Shown here: in pieces, positions 1-7,682 of the stretch
Position numbering within the stretch: the first letter of the stretch is position 1
How the letters are laid out: the number at the start of each line of letters is the position of its first letter
Source of the DNA: Clostridiales bacterium
GTDB lineage: Bacteria; Bacillota; Clostridia; Saccharofermentanales; Saccharofermentanaceae
Length of the DNA: 64,000 bases
NCBI GenBank assembly: GCA_017617525.1
Contig: JAFZWA010000006.1
Span: 1 to 64,000 of the forward strand
Direction of reading: 5' to 3'
Program-made: the position numbers and the translations under genes
The notes under the pieces: model-generated
The model's input: the letters and a program-made list of their open reading frames with translations, nothing else
The model's database searches: none
Told to the model about the DNA's origin: nothing

Positions 1-852
1 CTCGAAGGAAGACTTACCGGATTTATCGATAATGTCACCGCGGCGACGCAGAAACTCAGCAGCTTGCAGGGTGAGCAGACAAAGCTCGAAAGCAAGCTCG
101 AAAGATACGAACTCGAAGTTGACGATTGTAAGAATCGTCTGTGGGAGAACCACGAGCTTACATATGATAACGCATCCGAATACCGGATCGAGATCGAAAA
201 CCTCTCCGCGATGCAGAAGCGTATCAGTGAACTGCGCGGAAAGATCAAAGAGATCGGTTCCGTTAATGTTAACGCGGTCGAGGAATATCAGAAGATCAAC
301 GAGCGCTACGAATTCATGTGCGCGCAGAGAGATGATATTGAGAAGGCAAAGGCAGATCTTGCCAAAGTCATCGATGAACTCATTCGTGAGATGAAGCAGC
401 AGTTCATGTCGCATTTCACGCAGATCAACGAGAACTTCAAGACTGTATTTGCCGATCTTTTCAACGGCGGTACTGCTGAGATACTTCTCGAAAATGAAGA
501 AGATGTTCTCAACTGCGGTATCGAGATCAAGGCACAGCCTCCGGGAAAGAAACTGCAGAGCTTGTCGCTTCTTTCCGGTGGTGAGCGTTGTCTTACGGCC
601 ATCGCGCTTCTGTTTGCGATCCTGCAGCTTCGTCCGTCTCCGTTCTGCGTACTCGACGAGGTTGAGGCGGCTCTTGACGACGCGAACGTTAACCGTTTTA
701 CGGACTTTGTAAGAAGATACTGTGTGAAGTCGCAATTCATTCTCGTTACTCACAGAAAAGGTACGATGGAGGCCTGTGACCGTATGTACGGTGTCACGAT
801 GCAGGAACGCGGTATTTCGAAGATCCTTTCGATGAGACTATCTGACGTATAA
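1..852 (+). CDS. smc: Chromosome segregation protein SMC, C-terminal part (5' end outside window)
   Basis: The reading frame is open from the first base and ends at 852, so only the last 283 residues are present. The first part is charged and heptad-like, which fits the returning coiled-coil arm. It leads into the C-terminal ABC-type head: the signature LLSGGER lies near 565-588 and the Walker B/D-loop segment VLDEVEAALDD near 649-681. SMC dimers bind ATP between two heads and, with ScpA and ScpB, organise and separate the origin regions of the chromosome. ftsY starts 11 bases downstream, the usual Bacillota arrangement. Identity is clear from the signature and the context; the N-terminal head and hinge cannot be judged here. 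Confidence 0.95.
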   Translation, partial: LEGRLTGFIDNVTAATQKLSSLQGEQTKLESKLERYELEVDDCKNRLWENHELTYDNASEYRIEIENLSAMQKRISELRGKIKEIGSVNVNAVEEYQKINERYEFMCAQRDDIEKAKADLAKVIDELIREMKQQFMSHFTQINENFKTVFADLFNGGTAEILLENEEDVLNCGIEIKAQPPGKKLQSLSLLSGGERCLTAIALLFAILQLRPSPFCVLDEVEAALDDANVNRFTDFVRRYCVKSQFILVTHRKGTMEACDRMYGVTMQERGISKILSMRLSDV

Positions 853-863
853 AGGAGATTAGT

Positions 864-1775
864 ATGGGTATATTCGATAAGTTCAAAAAAGGTCTGGCTA
901 AGACAAGAAATTTCGTAGCTGAAGGTATTACGAAGATCTCGGCTTCCATGGGTCGCTTTGACGAGGATATGCTCGATGATCTCGAAGCGCTTCTCGTACA
1001 GGCTGACTGCGGTGTTGGCGCAAGTTTGGATATCATGGACGAAGTCCGTGATTCGATCAAAAAGACCGGCGATGACAGTAAAGAAGCCGTTATGCACGTT
1101 GTTTCCGAGCGTATGCTCTCGATCCTCGGTGAGAAGAAGACACTTCAGATCGAAGATAACAACCTGAACATCATCCTTATGGTCGGTGTAAATGGTACAG
1201 GTAAGACAACAACGGCTGGTAAGCTCTGCCTTCGTTATAAGAACCAGGGCAAGAAGGTCATGCTCGCGGCGGCAGATACTTTCCGCGCGGCAGCGATCGA
1301 ACAGCTTGCTGCCTGGGGCGATATGACGGATACACATGTTATCTCTCATGAAGAAGGTTCCGACCCGGCGGCTGTATGCTATGACGCGGTTCATTCCGCG
1401 ATCGCAAAGCGTGCTGACGTCCTGATCATCGATACGGCAGGAAGACTTCACAATAAGCAGAACCTGATGGATGAACTTAGCAAGATCTGCCGTGTTATCG
1501 AAAGAGAAGCTCCGTCCGCGAATACGCAGGCGCTTCTTATCATTGACGCGACAACCGGTCAGAACGCGGTCATCCAGGCGGAAGTATTCAGCAAAGCCGT
1601 TAAGATCTCCGGTATCGGTATCACGAAACTCGACGGCAGCGCGAAGGGCGGTGTCGCTATCGCGGTCGCTCATAATACAAAAGCACCGATCTTCCTCGCG
1701 GGCTTAGGTGAGAGCGCAGAAGACCTCGTAGACTTCGATCCGGAAGTCTTTGTAAAGTCGCTTCTCCCGCAGTAA
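864..1775 (+). CDS. ftsY: Signal recognition particle receptor FtsY
   Basis: This is the membrane-associated SRP receptor GTPase that docks Ffh-ribosome complexes at the translocon. The 303-residue protein is essentially the NG domain: an N-terminal four-helix region (about 1-95), a P-loop GVNGTGKTTT near residue 108, DTAGR near 190 and TKLDG near 253. It lacks the long acidic A domain of E. coli FtsY, as is common in Bacillota. AAGGAG lies 7 bases before the ATG. It follows smc closely and precedes ylxM-ffh, so both halves of the SRP targeting pathway are encoded together. Confidence 0.97.
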   Translation: MGIFDKFKKGLAKTRNFVAEGITKISASMGRFDEDMLDDLEALLVQADCGVGASLDIMDEVRDSIKKTGDDSKEAVMHVVSERMLSILGEKKTLQIEDNNLNIILMVGVNGTGKTTTAGKLCLRYKNQGKKVMLAAADTFRAAAIEQLAAWGDMTDTHVISHEEGSDPAAVCYDAVHSAIAKRADVLIIDTAGRLHNKQNLMDELSKICRVIEREAPSANTQALLIIDATTGQNAVIQAEVFSKAVKISGIGITKLDGSAKGGVAIAVAHNTKAPIFLAGLGESAEDLVDFDPEVFVKSLLPQ

Positions 1776-1809
1776 TCATTATTTATTCAAAGGTGTTAAG
1801 TAAAAACAC

Positions 1810-1838
1810 TTGACAGCTCTCCGATTGTTTGTTATTCT
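1810..1838 (+). promoter_or_regulatory. Sigma-A-type promoter for ylxM-ffh
   Basis: A perfect -35 TTGACA (1810-1815) is followed by a 17-base spacer and a -10 TATTCT (1833-1838, 4 of 6). The ylxM start is 28 bases after the -10. A short inverted repeat (GTGTT at 1794-1798 and AACAC at 1805-1809) sits directly upstream of the -35; it could be the weak end of the ftsY transcript. Confidence 0.7.
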
Positions 1839-1866
1839 TCATTATCGTGTGAAGGAGGGTACCTCT

Positions 1867-2187
1867 ATGGACAGCGTTCAAGTGTGCATGTTGCTGGATT
1901 TTTACGGGCAGTTGCTGACTGATCGCACGAGAGAGATCCTTGAACTTCGTTTTCAGGAGGATATGTCCCTGGCGGAGATCGCCGAAGACCTCGGTATTTC
2001 CAGACAGGCGGCGCACGACGCGATCCATCGCGGAGTCGATTCTCTTACAGGTTACGAAGAGAAGTTGAAACTGGTGGAACGCTTCACACAGCAGAAAAAG
2101 ACGATCAACAGTGCTTTTAAAGCATTGGAAGAACATAATGAAGAGAAGGCTAAAAAACTTCTTTCTACATTAGTTGAGGAATTATAA
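1867..2187 (+). CDS. ylxM: YlxM-family helix-turn-helix protein
   Basis: A 106-residue protein of the YlxM/UPF0122 family. The visible core is a sigma-70 region-4-like helix-turn-helix (LTDRTREILELRF, then LAEIAEDLGISRQAAHDAI at about residues 20-57), followed by a charged helical tail. In related bacteria ylxM lies directly before ffh and is linked to the SRP pathway, but its biochemical role is not settled. The ATG at 1867 was chosen over an in-frame upstream start at 1810 because a strong GAAGGAGG lies 8 bases before it and the upstream start overlaps the promoter -35. ffh begins 5 bases after the stop. Confidence 0.92.
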   Translation: MDSVQVCMLLDFYGQLLTDRTREILELRFQEDMSLAEIAEDLGISRQAAHDAIHRGVDSLTGYEEKLKLVERFTQQKKTINSAFKALEEHNEEKAKKLLSTLVEEL

Positions 2188-2192
2188 GAAGA

Positions 2193-3578
2193 ATGTTTGA
2201 AAGTTTATCGACAAAACTTCAGAATATCACCGCGAAGATGCGCGGAAGTGCCCGTGTTACGGAGGCCGACATCAAGGCAATGATGAAGGAGATCCGTATG
2301 GCGCTTCTCGAGGCGGATGTTAACTATTCCGTCGTTAAGGAATTTGTCGCGGATATGTCCGAAAAGTGCAAGGGCGCTGACGTCATGAAGAGCCTGACTC
2401 CGGGTCAGCAGATCGTTAAGATCGTTCATGAGTCCTTGATCGAGCTCCTTGGTGAGACATCCAGCAAACTTGCGGTTTCTCCTTCGGGTTTCACTGTGAT
2501 CATGCTCTATGGTCTTCAGGGTGCAGGTAAAACAACGACTGCCGCGAAACTCGGAAATATCCTGAAAAAGAACGGCAAGCGTCCGCTCCTTCTTTCTGTC
2601 GACGTTCACCGTCCGGCAGCTGCTAAGCAGTTGGAGGTCCTCGCGCAGAAGATCGACGTTCCGTCCTTTATCATGCCGGAAGAAAAAGATCCGATCGTTA
2701 TCGCCAAAGCAGGTATCGAGCGCGCGAAGTATCTCCTTTGCGACACACTGATCGTCGATACCGCCGGTCGTATGACCGTTGATGAAGAACTCATGGACGA
2801 ACTCATCAAGATCGGTGATTTCGTTAAGCCTCACGAGAAGCTCCTCGTAGTCGACGCCATGATCGGTCAGGAAGCTGTTGCCGTAGCTCAGAGCTTTGAA
2901 GAGAGAATCGGTCTTGACGGTTTCATCATGACAAAACTCGATGGTGACGCCAGAGGCGGTGCGGCACTTTCTATCCGTAAGATGACAGGTAAGCCGATCA
3001 AGTACATCTGCGTAGGTGAAAAGATCGAGAATATCGAAGAGTTCTATCCGGACCGTATGGCGGATCGAATCCTCGGCATGGGCGACGTTCTTTCCCTTAT
3101 CGAGAAAGCTCAGCAGAACATCGACGAGGAAGAAGCCGCAAAGTCCGTTGAGAGAATGCTCAGCAATACATTTAACATGGATGACCTTCTTTCTCAGTTC
3201 GAGCAGATTAAGAAGATGGGTTCCATGAAGGATGTACTTAAAATGATTCCGGGTGCTGCCGGAAAGATCAAAGATGAAGACATCGACGATAAGGTTATCG
3301 ATACCAATATGGCAATCATCCGTTCCATGACGAAGAAAGAACGTCGTGTTCCGAATATTCTGAACGCCAGCAGAAGAAAGAGAATCGCTCAGGGTTCAGG
3401 TACAACGGTACAGCAGGTAAATCAGCTGATCCGTCAGTATGAGCAGACATCCGAGATGATGAAGAAATTCTCCAAGATGTCGAAAGGTAAGAAAGGCTTC
3501 GGCAAAATGTCGGGCATGGGAGGCTTCCCGGGAATGGGTCCCGGCGGCTTCGGCGGGAAAGGTAAGTTCCCGTTTTAA
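2193..3578 (+). CDS. ffh: Signal recognition particle protein Ffh (SRP54)
   Basis: GTPase that binds signal sequences emerging from ribosomes together with the SRP RNA and delivers them to FtsY. It has 461 residues: an N domain (1-90), a G domain with P-loop GLQGAGKTTT (about 106), DTAGR (about 191) and TKLDGDARGG (about 248), and an M domain (about 300-435) with methionine-rich helices and the SGTTVQQVNQL RNA-binding segment. The tail after residue 430 is a Gly/Phe/Met/Lys-rich low-complexity stretch, common in Bacillota. It is co-transcribed with ylxM. The SRP RNA gene itself was not found in the window. Confidence 0.97.
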   Translation: MFESLSTKLQNITAKMRGSARVTEADIKAMMKEIRMALLEADVNYSVVKEFVADMSEKCKGADVMKSLTPGQQIVKIVHESLIELLGETSSKLAVSPSGFTVIMLYGLQGAGKTTTAAKLGNILKKNGKRPLLLSVDVHRPAAAKQLEVLAQKIDVPSFIMPEEKDPIVIAKAGIERAKYLLCDTLIVDTAGRMTVDEELMDELIKIGDFVKPHEKLLVVDAMIGQEAVAVAQSFEERIGLDGFIMTKLDGDARGGAALSIRKMTGKPIKYICVGEKIENIEEFYPDRMADRILGMGDVLSLIEKAQQNIDEEEAAKSVERMLSNTFNMDDLLSQFEQIKKMGSMKDVLKMIPGAAGKIKDEDIDDKVIDTNMAIIRSMTKKERRVPNILNASRRKRIAQGSGTTVQQVNQLIRQYEQTSEMMKKFSKMSKGKKGFGKMSGMGGFPGMGPGGFGGKGKFPF

Positions 3579-3587
3579 GAATTGATG

Positions 3588-3660
3588 TTCACGCGAAACT
3601 TCTGAGCCCAAGTGCTTTTCCCAAAGAAAGCCGAGGGAAAGCGGGGGCTGAACGCGAGAA
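3588..3660 (+). promoter_or_regulatory. Nested stem structure upstream of rpsP (candidate RNA leader)
   Basis: Three nested inverted repeats occupy the ffh-rpsP gap. The outer one is TTCACGCG (3588-3595) with CGCGAGAA (3653-3660), one A-A mismatch. The middle one is AGCCC (3605-3609) with GGGCT (3645-3649). The inner one is GCTTTTCCC (3614-3622) with GGGAAAGC (3635-3642), one bulge, around a 12-base loop. No T-tract follows, so a simple terminator for ffh is unlikely. A ribosomal-protein leader, or a processing stem that separates ffh from the translation genes, is a better reading. Function is inferred from structure only. Confidence 0.5.
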
Positions 3661-3706
3661 TATATAGAAAAACAATATAAACGTTATTGCTAGGAGGAAA
3701 TGAAAA

Positions 3707-3955
3707 ATGGCAGTAAAAATTCGTCTGAGAAGAATGGGTGCAAAGAAGGCTCCTTTTTATCGTGTAGTAGTCGCTGACGGTCGTTATCCGCGTGACGGTC
3801 GCTTCATCGAGGAGATCGGTACTTACAATCCGCTGACAGATCCGGCTGAGATCAAGATCGATAACGAAGCCGCTAAGAAGTGGATCGCTAACGGTGCACA
3901 GCCGACTGATACAGTTCGCGCTCTGCTCAAGAAGTCTGGTGCTATCGAGAAGTAA
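3707..3955 (+). CDS. rpsP: 30S ribosomal protein S16
   Basis: An 82-residue S16, a small-subunit assembly protein that binds the 5' domain of 16S rRNA. The family start [20 protein letters not shown] and the later segment [13 protein letters not shown] are intact, and the length is normal. TAGGAGGAAATGAAAA gives a strong ribosome binding site. It heads the rpsP-khpA-rimM-trmD block, 128 bases after ffh, and is preceded by the structured leader at 3588-3660. Confidence 0.98.
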   Translation: MAVKIRLRRMGAKKAPFYRVVVADGRYPRDGRFIEEIGTYNPLTDPAEIKIDNEAAKKWIANGAQPTDTVRALLKKSGAIEK

Positions 3956-3973
3956 TATCGCTTCGAATACAAT

Positions 3974-4013
3974 AAGGAGGCAAGCAGCACACCTACTTCT
4001 ATCTACATGCTGC
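3974..4013 (+). promoter_or_regulatory. khpA translation start region: distant Shine-Dalgarno and start-codon hairpin
   Basis: AAGGAGG (3974-3980) is the only good ribosome binding site before khpA, but the first in-frame ATG is at 4007, 26 bases later, far beyond normal spacing. Between them GCAGCA (3984-3989) can pair with TGCTGC (4008-4013), which would place the TG of that ATG inside a stem. When folded, the next in-frame ATG (4025) would lie about 14 bases from the Shine-Dalgarno through the stem. This is a structural observation; its effect is inference. Confidence 0.4.
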
Positions 4014-4252
4014 AAATTGTAGAAATGGAATTATTAACTACAATGGCCAAGTCTTTGGTCAACCATCCTGAGGATGTATCCGTAAAGAAATCCGAGAGAG
4101 GAAACACTGTTGTTCTCGAGCTCTCCGTTAACCCTGATGATATGGGTAAAGTAATCGGCAAGGGCGGCAGAAGAGCACAGGCGATCCGTTCCATCATGAA
4201 GGCTAAGTATCTTCGTGAAGGTAAGCGTGTCATCGTAGATATCGTCGGATGA
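4007..4252 (+). CDS. khpA: KH-domain RNA-binding protein KhpA (YlqC)
   Basis: A small (75-81 residue) single KH-domain protein. The KH signature GKVIGKGGRRAQAIR and the following helix are complete. In other Bacillota KhpA pairs with KhpB/Jag and affects cell division and small-RNA biology. The stop overlaps the rimM start (ATGA), so the two are translationally coupled. The start is uncertain. ATG 4007 gives MLQIVEMELL..., while ATG 4025 gives MELLTTMAKSLV, which aligns better with the usual family N terminus (M-x-x-L-x-x-x-AKSLVDxP). Only a distant AAGGAGG supports either. Confidence 0.9.
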   Translation: MLQIVEMELLTTMAKSLVNHPEDVSVKKSERGNTVVLELSVNPDDMGKVIGKGGRRAQAIRSIMKAKYLREGKRVIVDIVG

Positions 4253-4773
4253 AGGATTACCTGATCATAGGAAAATTAGGCGGCGCTCACGGCGTTCGGG
4301 GAGAGGTGAAAGTCATCCCTCTCACGGACGATGTGCGCCGTTTTTCTTCTTTGAAGGAGTGCATGATCCTCGATGAGAAGGAACATGTGAAAGAGACCCG
4401 CTGTGTCGAAAAGTCCCGTGTCGATGATACCCGTACGCTAATTAAGTTCAAGGGCATCGATGACAGAGACGAAGTCGCGAAACTTACGGGCTTTTATATC
4501 GGTGTATCCAGAGAAGACGCGGTCAAGCTTCCGGAAGGAAGATACTTTATCGCGGATCTGATCGGACTTACCGTTGTCGATGAGACAAGAGGAGAACTCG
4601 GTAGAATCAAGGACATCATCAATTCCGGTGCCAGCGACATCATCATCGTCGGAAGAAAGGGCAAGAATGAGCTTCTGATCCCTTATTTGAACGCGATCGT
4701 TAAGAATGTCGATATTGATGCTGGGAAGATGGATGTCGTTCTGCCGGAAGGCCTTTACGAGATCTACGAGTGA
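4249..4773 (+). CDS. rimM: Ribosome maturation factor RimM
   Basis: This 174-residue protein assists maturation of the 30S head through S19. The N-terminal RimM domain opens with KLGGAHGVRGEVKV (about residues 9-22). The C-terminal PRC-barrel (about 95-170) contains YFIADLIGLTVVD and ends with VVLPEGLYEIYE. Length is normal. It overlaps khpA by four bases, and trmD follows 7 bases after the stop, so the S16-KhpA-RimM-TrmD block is one tightly coupled unit. Confidence 0.97.
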   Translation: MKDYLIIGKLGGAHGVRGEVKVIPLTDDVRRFSSLKECMILDEKEHVKETRCVEKSRVDDTRTLIKFKGIDDRDEVAKLTGFYIGVSREDAVKLPEGRYFIADLIGLTVVDETRGELGRIKDIINSGASDIIIVGRKGKNELLIPYLNAIVKNVDIDAGKMDVVLPEGLYEIYE

Positions 4774-4780
4774 GGCGTTT

Positions 4781-5524
4781 ATGAAGTTTTCGGTCCTGAC
4801 GCTATTTCCAAAACAGGTGAAAGACTTTCTCAGTGAAAGCATCATCGGTCGCGCCGAAGATAAGGGGATCCTTTCGATCGAAACGATCGATATCCGTGAT
4901 TTCTCCGGTAACCGTTACGGTAAGGTCGACGATACACTGTTTGGAGGCGGTACCGGTATGCTCATGCAGTGTGAGCCGGTTTATCAGGCTTTTTCGTCTC
5001 TTTATGACGCGGAAAAAGATCCGAAGCCTCACTGTATCTTCATGAGCCCGAAGGGTTCCGTTCTGACGCAGGAGAAGGCAAAAGAACTCAGTAAATACGA
5101 TCATCTCGTCATCCTCTGTGGTCATTATGAAGGTATTGATCAGCGAGTTCTTGATGAGATCGTGGATGAAGATCTTTCGATCGGAGACTACGTTCTGACC
5201 GGCGGTGAAGTTGCCGCGTGTGTCGTGATCGACTGCGTTTCCAGAATGATCGAAGGCGTTCTTCCGAATTCCGAAGCCTACGAAGAAGAATCTCACATGA
5301 GCGGCTATCTTGAAGCGCCGCAGTATACAAAGCCGAATATCTGGCATGACAGGGAAGTTCCGGAAGTCATGCTTTCGGGAAACCATGCCAAGATCAAAGA
5401 ATGGAAGCGTATCCACGGTCTTTACGATACATGGAAGCGTCGTCCGGATATGCTTTCGAAACTGGATATTTCTTCCGAGGACTGGAAGAAGATCCTTGAC
5501 ATTGAAAAAGAACAACAAGGTTAA
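4781..5524 (+). CDS. trmD: tRNA (guanine-N1-)-methyltransferase TrmD
   Basis: SAM-dependent enzyme that makes m1G37 next to the anticodon and prevents +1 frameshifting. It has 247 residues starting MKFSVLTLFPK. The deep-trefoil-knot SPOUT core is visible as LVILCGHYEGIDQRV and SIGDYVLTGGE, with the family motif SHMSGYLEAPQYT later. The start at 4781 was chosen over an in-frame upstream codon at 4706 because it matches the family N terminus and follows GTGAGG closely after rimM. Length and motifs are normal. Confidence 0.97.
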   Translation: MKFSVLTLFPKQVKDFLSESIIGRAEDKGILSIETIDIRDFSGNRYGKVDDTLFGGGTGMLMQCEPVYQAFSSLYDAEKDPKPHCIFMSPKGSVLTQEKAKELSKYDHLVILCGHYEGIDQRVLDEIVDEDLSIGDYVLTGGEVAACVVIDCVSRMIEGVLPNSEAYEEESHMSGYLEAPQYTKPNIWHDREVPEVMLSGNHAKIKEWKRIHGLYDTWKRRPDMLSKLDISSEDWKKILDIEKEQQG

Positions 5525-5544
5525 CATCAAGGGGGAGACAAAAA

Positions 5545-6192
5545 ATGAGAATCGAAGTTGAGAACGAACAGATCGTTGCTCGTAAGAAACAGGAGTACGA
5601 AGATCTGGTAAAAGAAATGGAAGCAAAAGGCCTTGAAGCAAGGCTTGAGAGGATCAGCATCATAACGGCGAATGTTGTCAGCATACTCGTGATGTTGATC
5701 GCAGGCGCCATCGGATATGGTTTGTTTTTTCTGATCCACGGCAAAGACGCATTTGAATACTCAAAACTTTTCGGTTTTGAATTCCCGTGGGGATTCCTGT
5801 TTTTTGCGGTCGTGTATGTGATCACGATCTTTATTCATGAGTTCATACACGGATTCTTCTGGCATTTTGCCTGCGAAAAGAAGTGGGGCAGTATTGATTT
5901 CGGTTTTAATGCCAAACTCCTTACTCCATATTGCCACTGCCGTGAGGCACTTACCGTAAAACGCTATTTCTGGGGCTCGATAGCTCCGACGCTTTTTCTC
6001 GGAGTCCTTCCGATCATGTTCGGCCTCATTATCCCGAATCTGTTTCTGATCACGATCGGTGTGATCGGTGTTGTCGGAGGATCCGGCGACATGATGGTCA
6101 TCTGGACACTGAGAAAACATAAAGATTGCATGCTTTTCGACCACCCGCATGAGGTCGGATACGCCTATTTTGTAGAGAAAACGGGCGAGTGA
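5545..6192 (+). CDS. DUF3267-type integral membrane zinc metallopeptidase
   Basis: A 215-residue membrane protein with a charged N-terminal helix (1-30), hydrophobic segments at about 32-58, 70-105, 140-165 and 168-188, and a zinc-binding HEFIHG motif within the second one. A further membrane-proximal segment has the CHCREAL cluster. This layout fits the DUF3267 family, predicted intramembrane zincins; the substrate is unknown. A GGGGGAGA ribosome binding site precedes the ATG. It sits 20 bases after trmD and before rplS, genes that are normally adjacent, so it appears to be inserted into the translation cluster. Family assignment is confident, function is not. Confidence 0.75.
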   Translation: MRIEVENEQIVARKKQEYEDLVKEMEAKGLEARLERISIITANVVSILVMLIAGAIGYGLFFLIHGKDAFEYSKLFGFEFPWGFLFFAVVYVITIFIHEFIHGFFWHFACEKKWGSIDFGFNAKLLTPYCHCREALTVKRYFWGSIAPTLFLGVLPIMFGLIIPNLFLITIGVIGVVGGSGDMMVIWTLRKHKDCMLFDHPHEVGYAYFVEKTGE

Positions 6193-6235
6193 AGCGCAAA
6201 AGAAAGAAATATGAGTGCTTTTCGAAAGAAAACAC

Positions 6236-6264
6236 TTGCATATGAAAATTCGTTATGTTATCAT
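6236..6264 (+). promoter_or_regulatory. Promoter for rplS
   Basis: TTGCAT (6236-6241), a 17-base spacer and TATCAT (6259-6264) make a good sigma-A promoter just after the DUF3267 gene. It allows rplS to be transcribed independently of trmD. A copy of the iterated GTGCTTTT octamer (6215-6222) lies just upstream. Confidence 0.7.
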
Positions 6265-6271
6265 TTAACGG

Positions 6272-6325
6272 CTAAAAGGGATGGTCCGCTGCGTGATCCC
6301 GCATGAACATCTATCGGAAGAGGAG
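6272..6325 (+). promoter_or_regulatory. Candidate L19 (rplS) leader RNA
   Basis: The rplS leader contains GATG (6280-6283) paired with CATC (6308-6311) around CCGCTGCGTG and GCATGAA. An alternative pairing is GGGAT (6278-6282) with ATCCC (6296-6300). The layout recalls the L19 leader family of Bacillota, in which L19 is thought to bind its own mRNA. The match was made from memory of its general shape; a covariance-model search would decide it. Confidence 0.45.
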
Positions 6326-6334
6326 GAAACAAAG

Positions 6335-6688
6335 ATGGATTTAGTTAAAGCAGTCGAGCAGGATAATCTGCGTAATAGCTATTCCGAGGTCGAGATCGGT
6401 GATCTTGTAAAAGCACACCTGAAGATCAAGGAAGGTTCCCGTGAGCGTATCCAGGTATTTGAAGGCTATGTGATTGCACGTAAGGGCGGCGGTCTTTCTG
6501 AGACCATGACAATTCGCCGTCTCTCCTATGGCGTAGGTGTTGAGCGTGTATTACCCGTTCATTCTCCTAACATTGATAAGATTGAGATCGTCCGTAAGGG
6601 CCGTGTAAGAAGAGCGAAGCTTTATTACCTGCGTGGTCGCGTTGGTAAAGCCGCTAGAATCACAGAGAAGCTTTCTTCCAAGAAGTGA
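6335..6688 (+). CDS. rplS: 50S ribosomal protein L19
   Basis: A 117-residue L19, located at the 30S-50S interface. Family motifs [23 protein letters not shown] and [23 protein letters not shown] are intact. The start at 6335 ([13 protein letters not shown]) matches the family and has AGAGGAGG 9 bases upstream; an in-frame upstream start lies inside the leader structure and is rejected. It has its own promoter and terminator, so it is a single-gene unit here. Confidence 0.97.
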   Translation: MDLVKAVEQDNLRNSYSEVEIGDLVKAHLKIKEGSRERIQVFEGYVIARKGGGLSETMTIRRLSYGVGVERVLPVHSPNIDKIEIVRKGRVRRAKLYYLRGRVGKAARITEKLSSKK

Positions 6689-6715
6689 TTCTGATACGAT
6701 TTATCGATTTCAAAG

Positions 6716-6744
6716 AGGCTGTCTCATTCGAGGCAGCCTTTTGT
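6716..6744 (+). terminator. Rho-independent terminator of rplS
   Basis: AGGCTGTCTC and GAGGCAGCCT form a stem with one G-U pair around a 4-base loop, followed by TTTTG. A TATAAT (6750-6755) immediately after it probably serves rbgA; its -35 (TTCGAG, 6727-6732) is weak and overlaps the terminator. Confidence 0.8.
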
Positions 6745-6793
6745 TATGCTATAATTATTTCTGCAGAAATAAGTATCGAGGAGTTCTTTCCGA

Positions 6794-7678
6794 ATGGAGA
6801 ATAAAGGCAATATCAACTGGTTTCCGGGTCATATGCGAAAAGCACTGAACGAGGTTTCAGATAAGCTGAAATATGTCGATATCGTGTTTGAAACGGTAGA
6901 TGCTCGTATCCCGATCTCCAGCAGAAATCCCGAACTGGATAATCTCGTGGCAAAAAAACCGCGTATCGTCGTGCTGAATAAGGCCGACCTGGCGGATGAA
7001 AACATCACCAATTCCTGGCTTTCCTACTATAAGTCCAAAGGCATTTCTGCGATCGCGATTGATGCTTCCCATAAGAAGGGTCTCGATAAGCTTCGTTCCA
7101 TGGCAGTGGATATGTGTAAAGATGTTCTTGCGAAAGCTGAGGCAAAAGGCCGTCTGGGCCGTCCCGTCCGTGCCATGGTCGTTGGTGTCCCGAACTCCGG
7201 AAAGTCCACGCTGATCAATGGCCTTTGCAACCGAAAGATCGCGATCACCGGTGATATGCCGGGTGTTACCCGTGACTTTAAGTGGGCAAGATCCGACGGA
7301 CAGCTCGAACTGATGGATATGCCGGGTGTTCTGTGGCCGAGACTCGGCACCCCGAGAAATCAGCTCGTGCTGACGCTGACCGGTGCCGTAAAGGTCGAAG
7401 TTGTCGATGTCGTTGACGTTGCTTTTTCCGGAATGAAACTGATCGAAAAGCTCTATCCGGACGCTTTCTATGCGCGATATAAGCTTGATCCGATCGGTTC
7501 CGAGGATTATATCGAAGATGATTACGAAAGATTCGAAGAGGCGGCTCGCCATATGGGTTGCATCCTTTCCGGCGGAAGGATCAATGATGAGCGTTTCGCC
7601 AAACTTCTGCTGGATGACTTCAGAAACATCAGAATAGCAAGGATCTCGCTGGAAACGCCGGATCAACCGAAGGAGTAA
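6794..7678 (+). CDS. rbgA: Ribosome biogenesis GTPase RbgA (YlqF)
   Basis: Circularly permuted GTPase needed for late assembly of the 50S subunit. Motif order confirms the permutation: G4 NKADLAD (about residue 57) comes before G1 GVPNSGKSTLING (about 133) and G3 DMPGV (about 177). The N terminus NWFPGHMRKAL is characteristic. The 294-residue length is typical. It stands between rplS and rnhB as in many Bacillota, and rnhB begins 4 bases after its stop. Confidence 0.96.
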   Translation: MENKGNINWFPGHMRKALNEVSDKLKYVDIVFETVDARIPISSRNPELDNLVAKKPRIVVLNKADLADENITNSWLSYYKSKGISAIAIDASHKKGLDKLRSMAVDMCKDVLAKAEAKGRLGRPVRAMVVGVPNSGKSTLINGLCNRKIAITGDMPGVTRDFKWARSDGQLELMDMPGVLWPRLGTPRNQLVLTLTGAVKVEVVDVVDVAFSGMKLIEKLYPDAFYARYKLDPIGSEDYIEDDYERFEEAARHMGCILSGGRINDERFAKLLLDDFRNIRIARISLETPDQPKE

Positions 7679-7682
7679 TACT

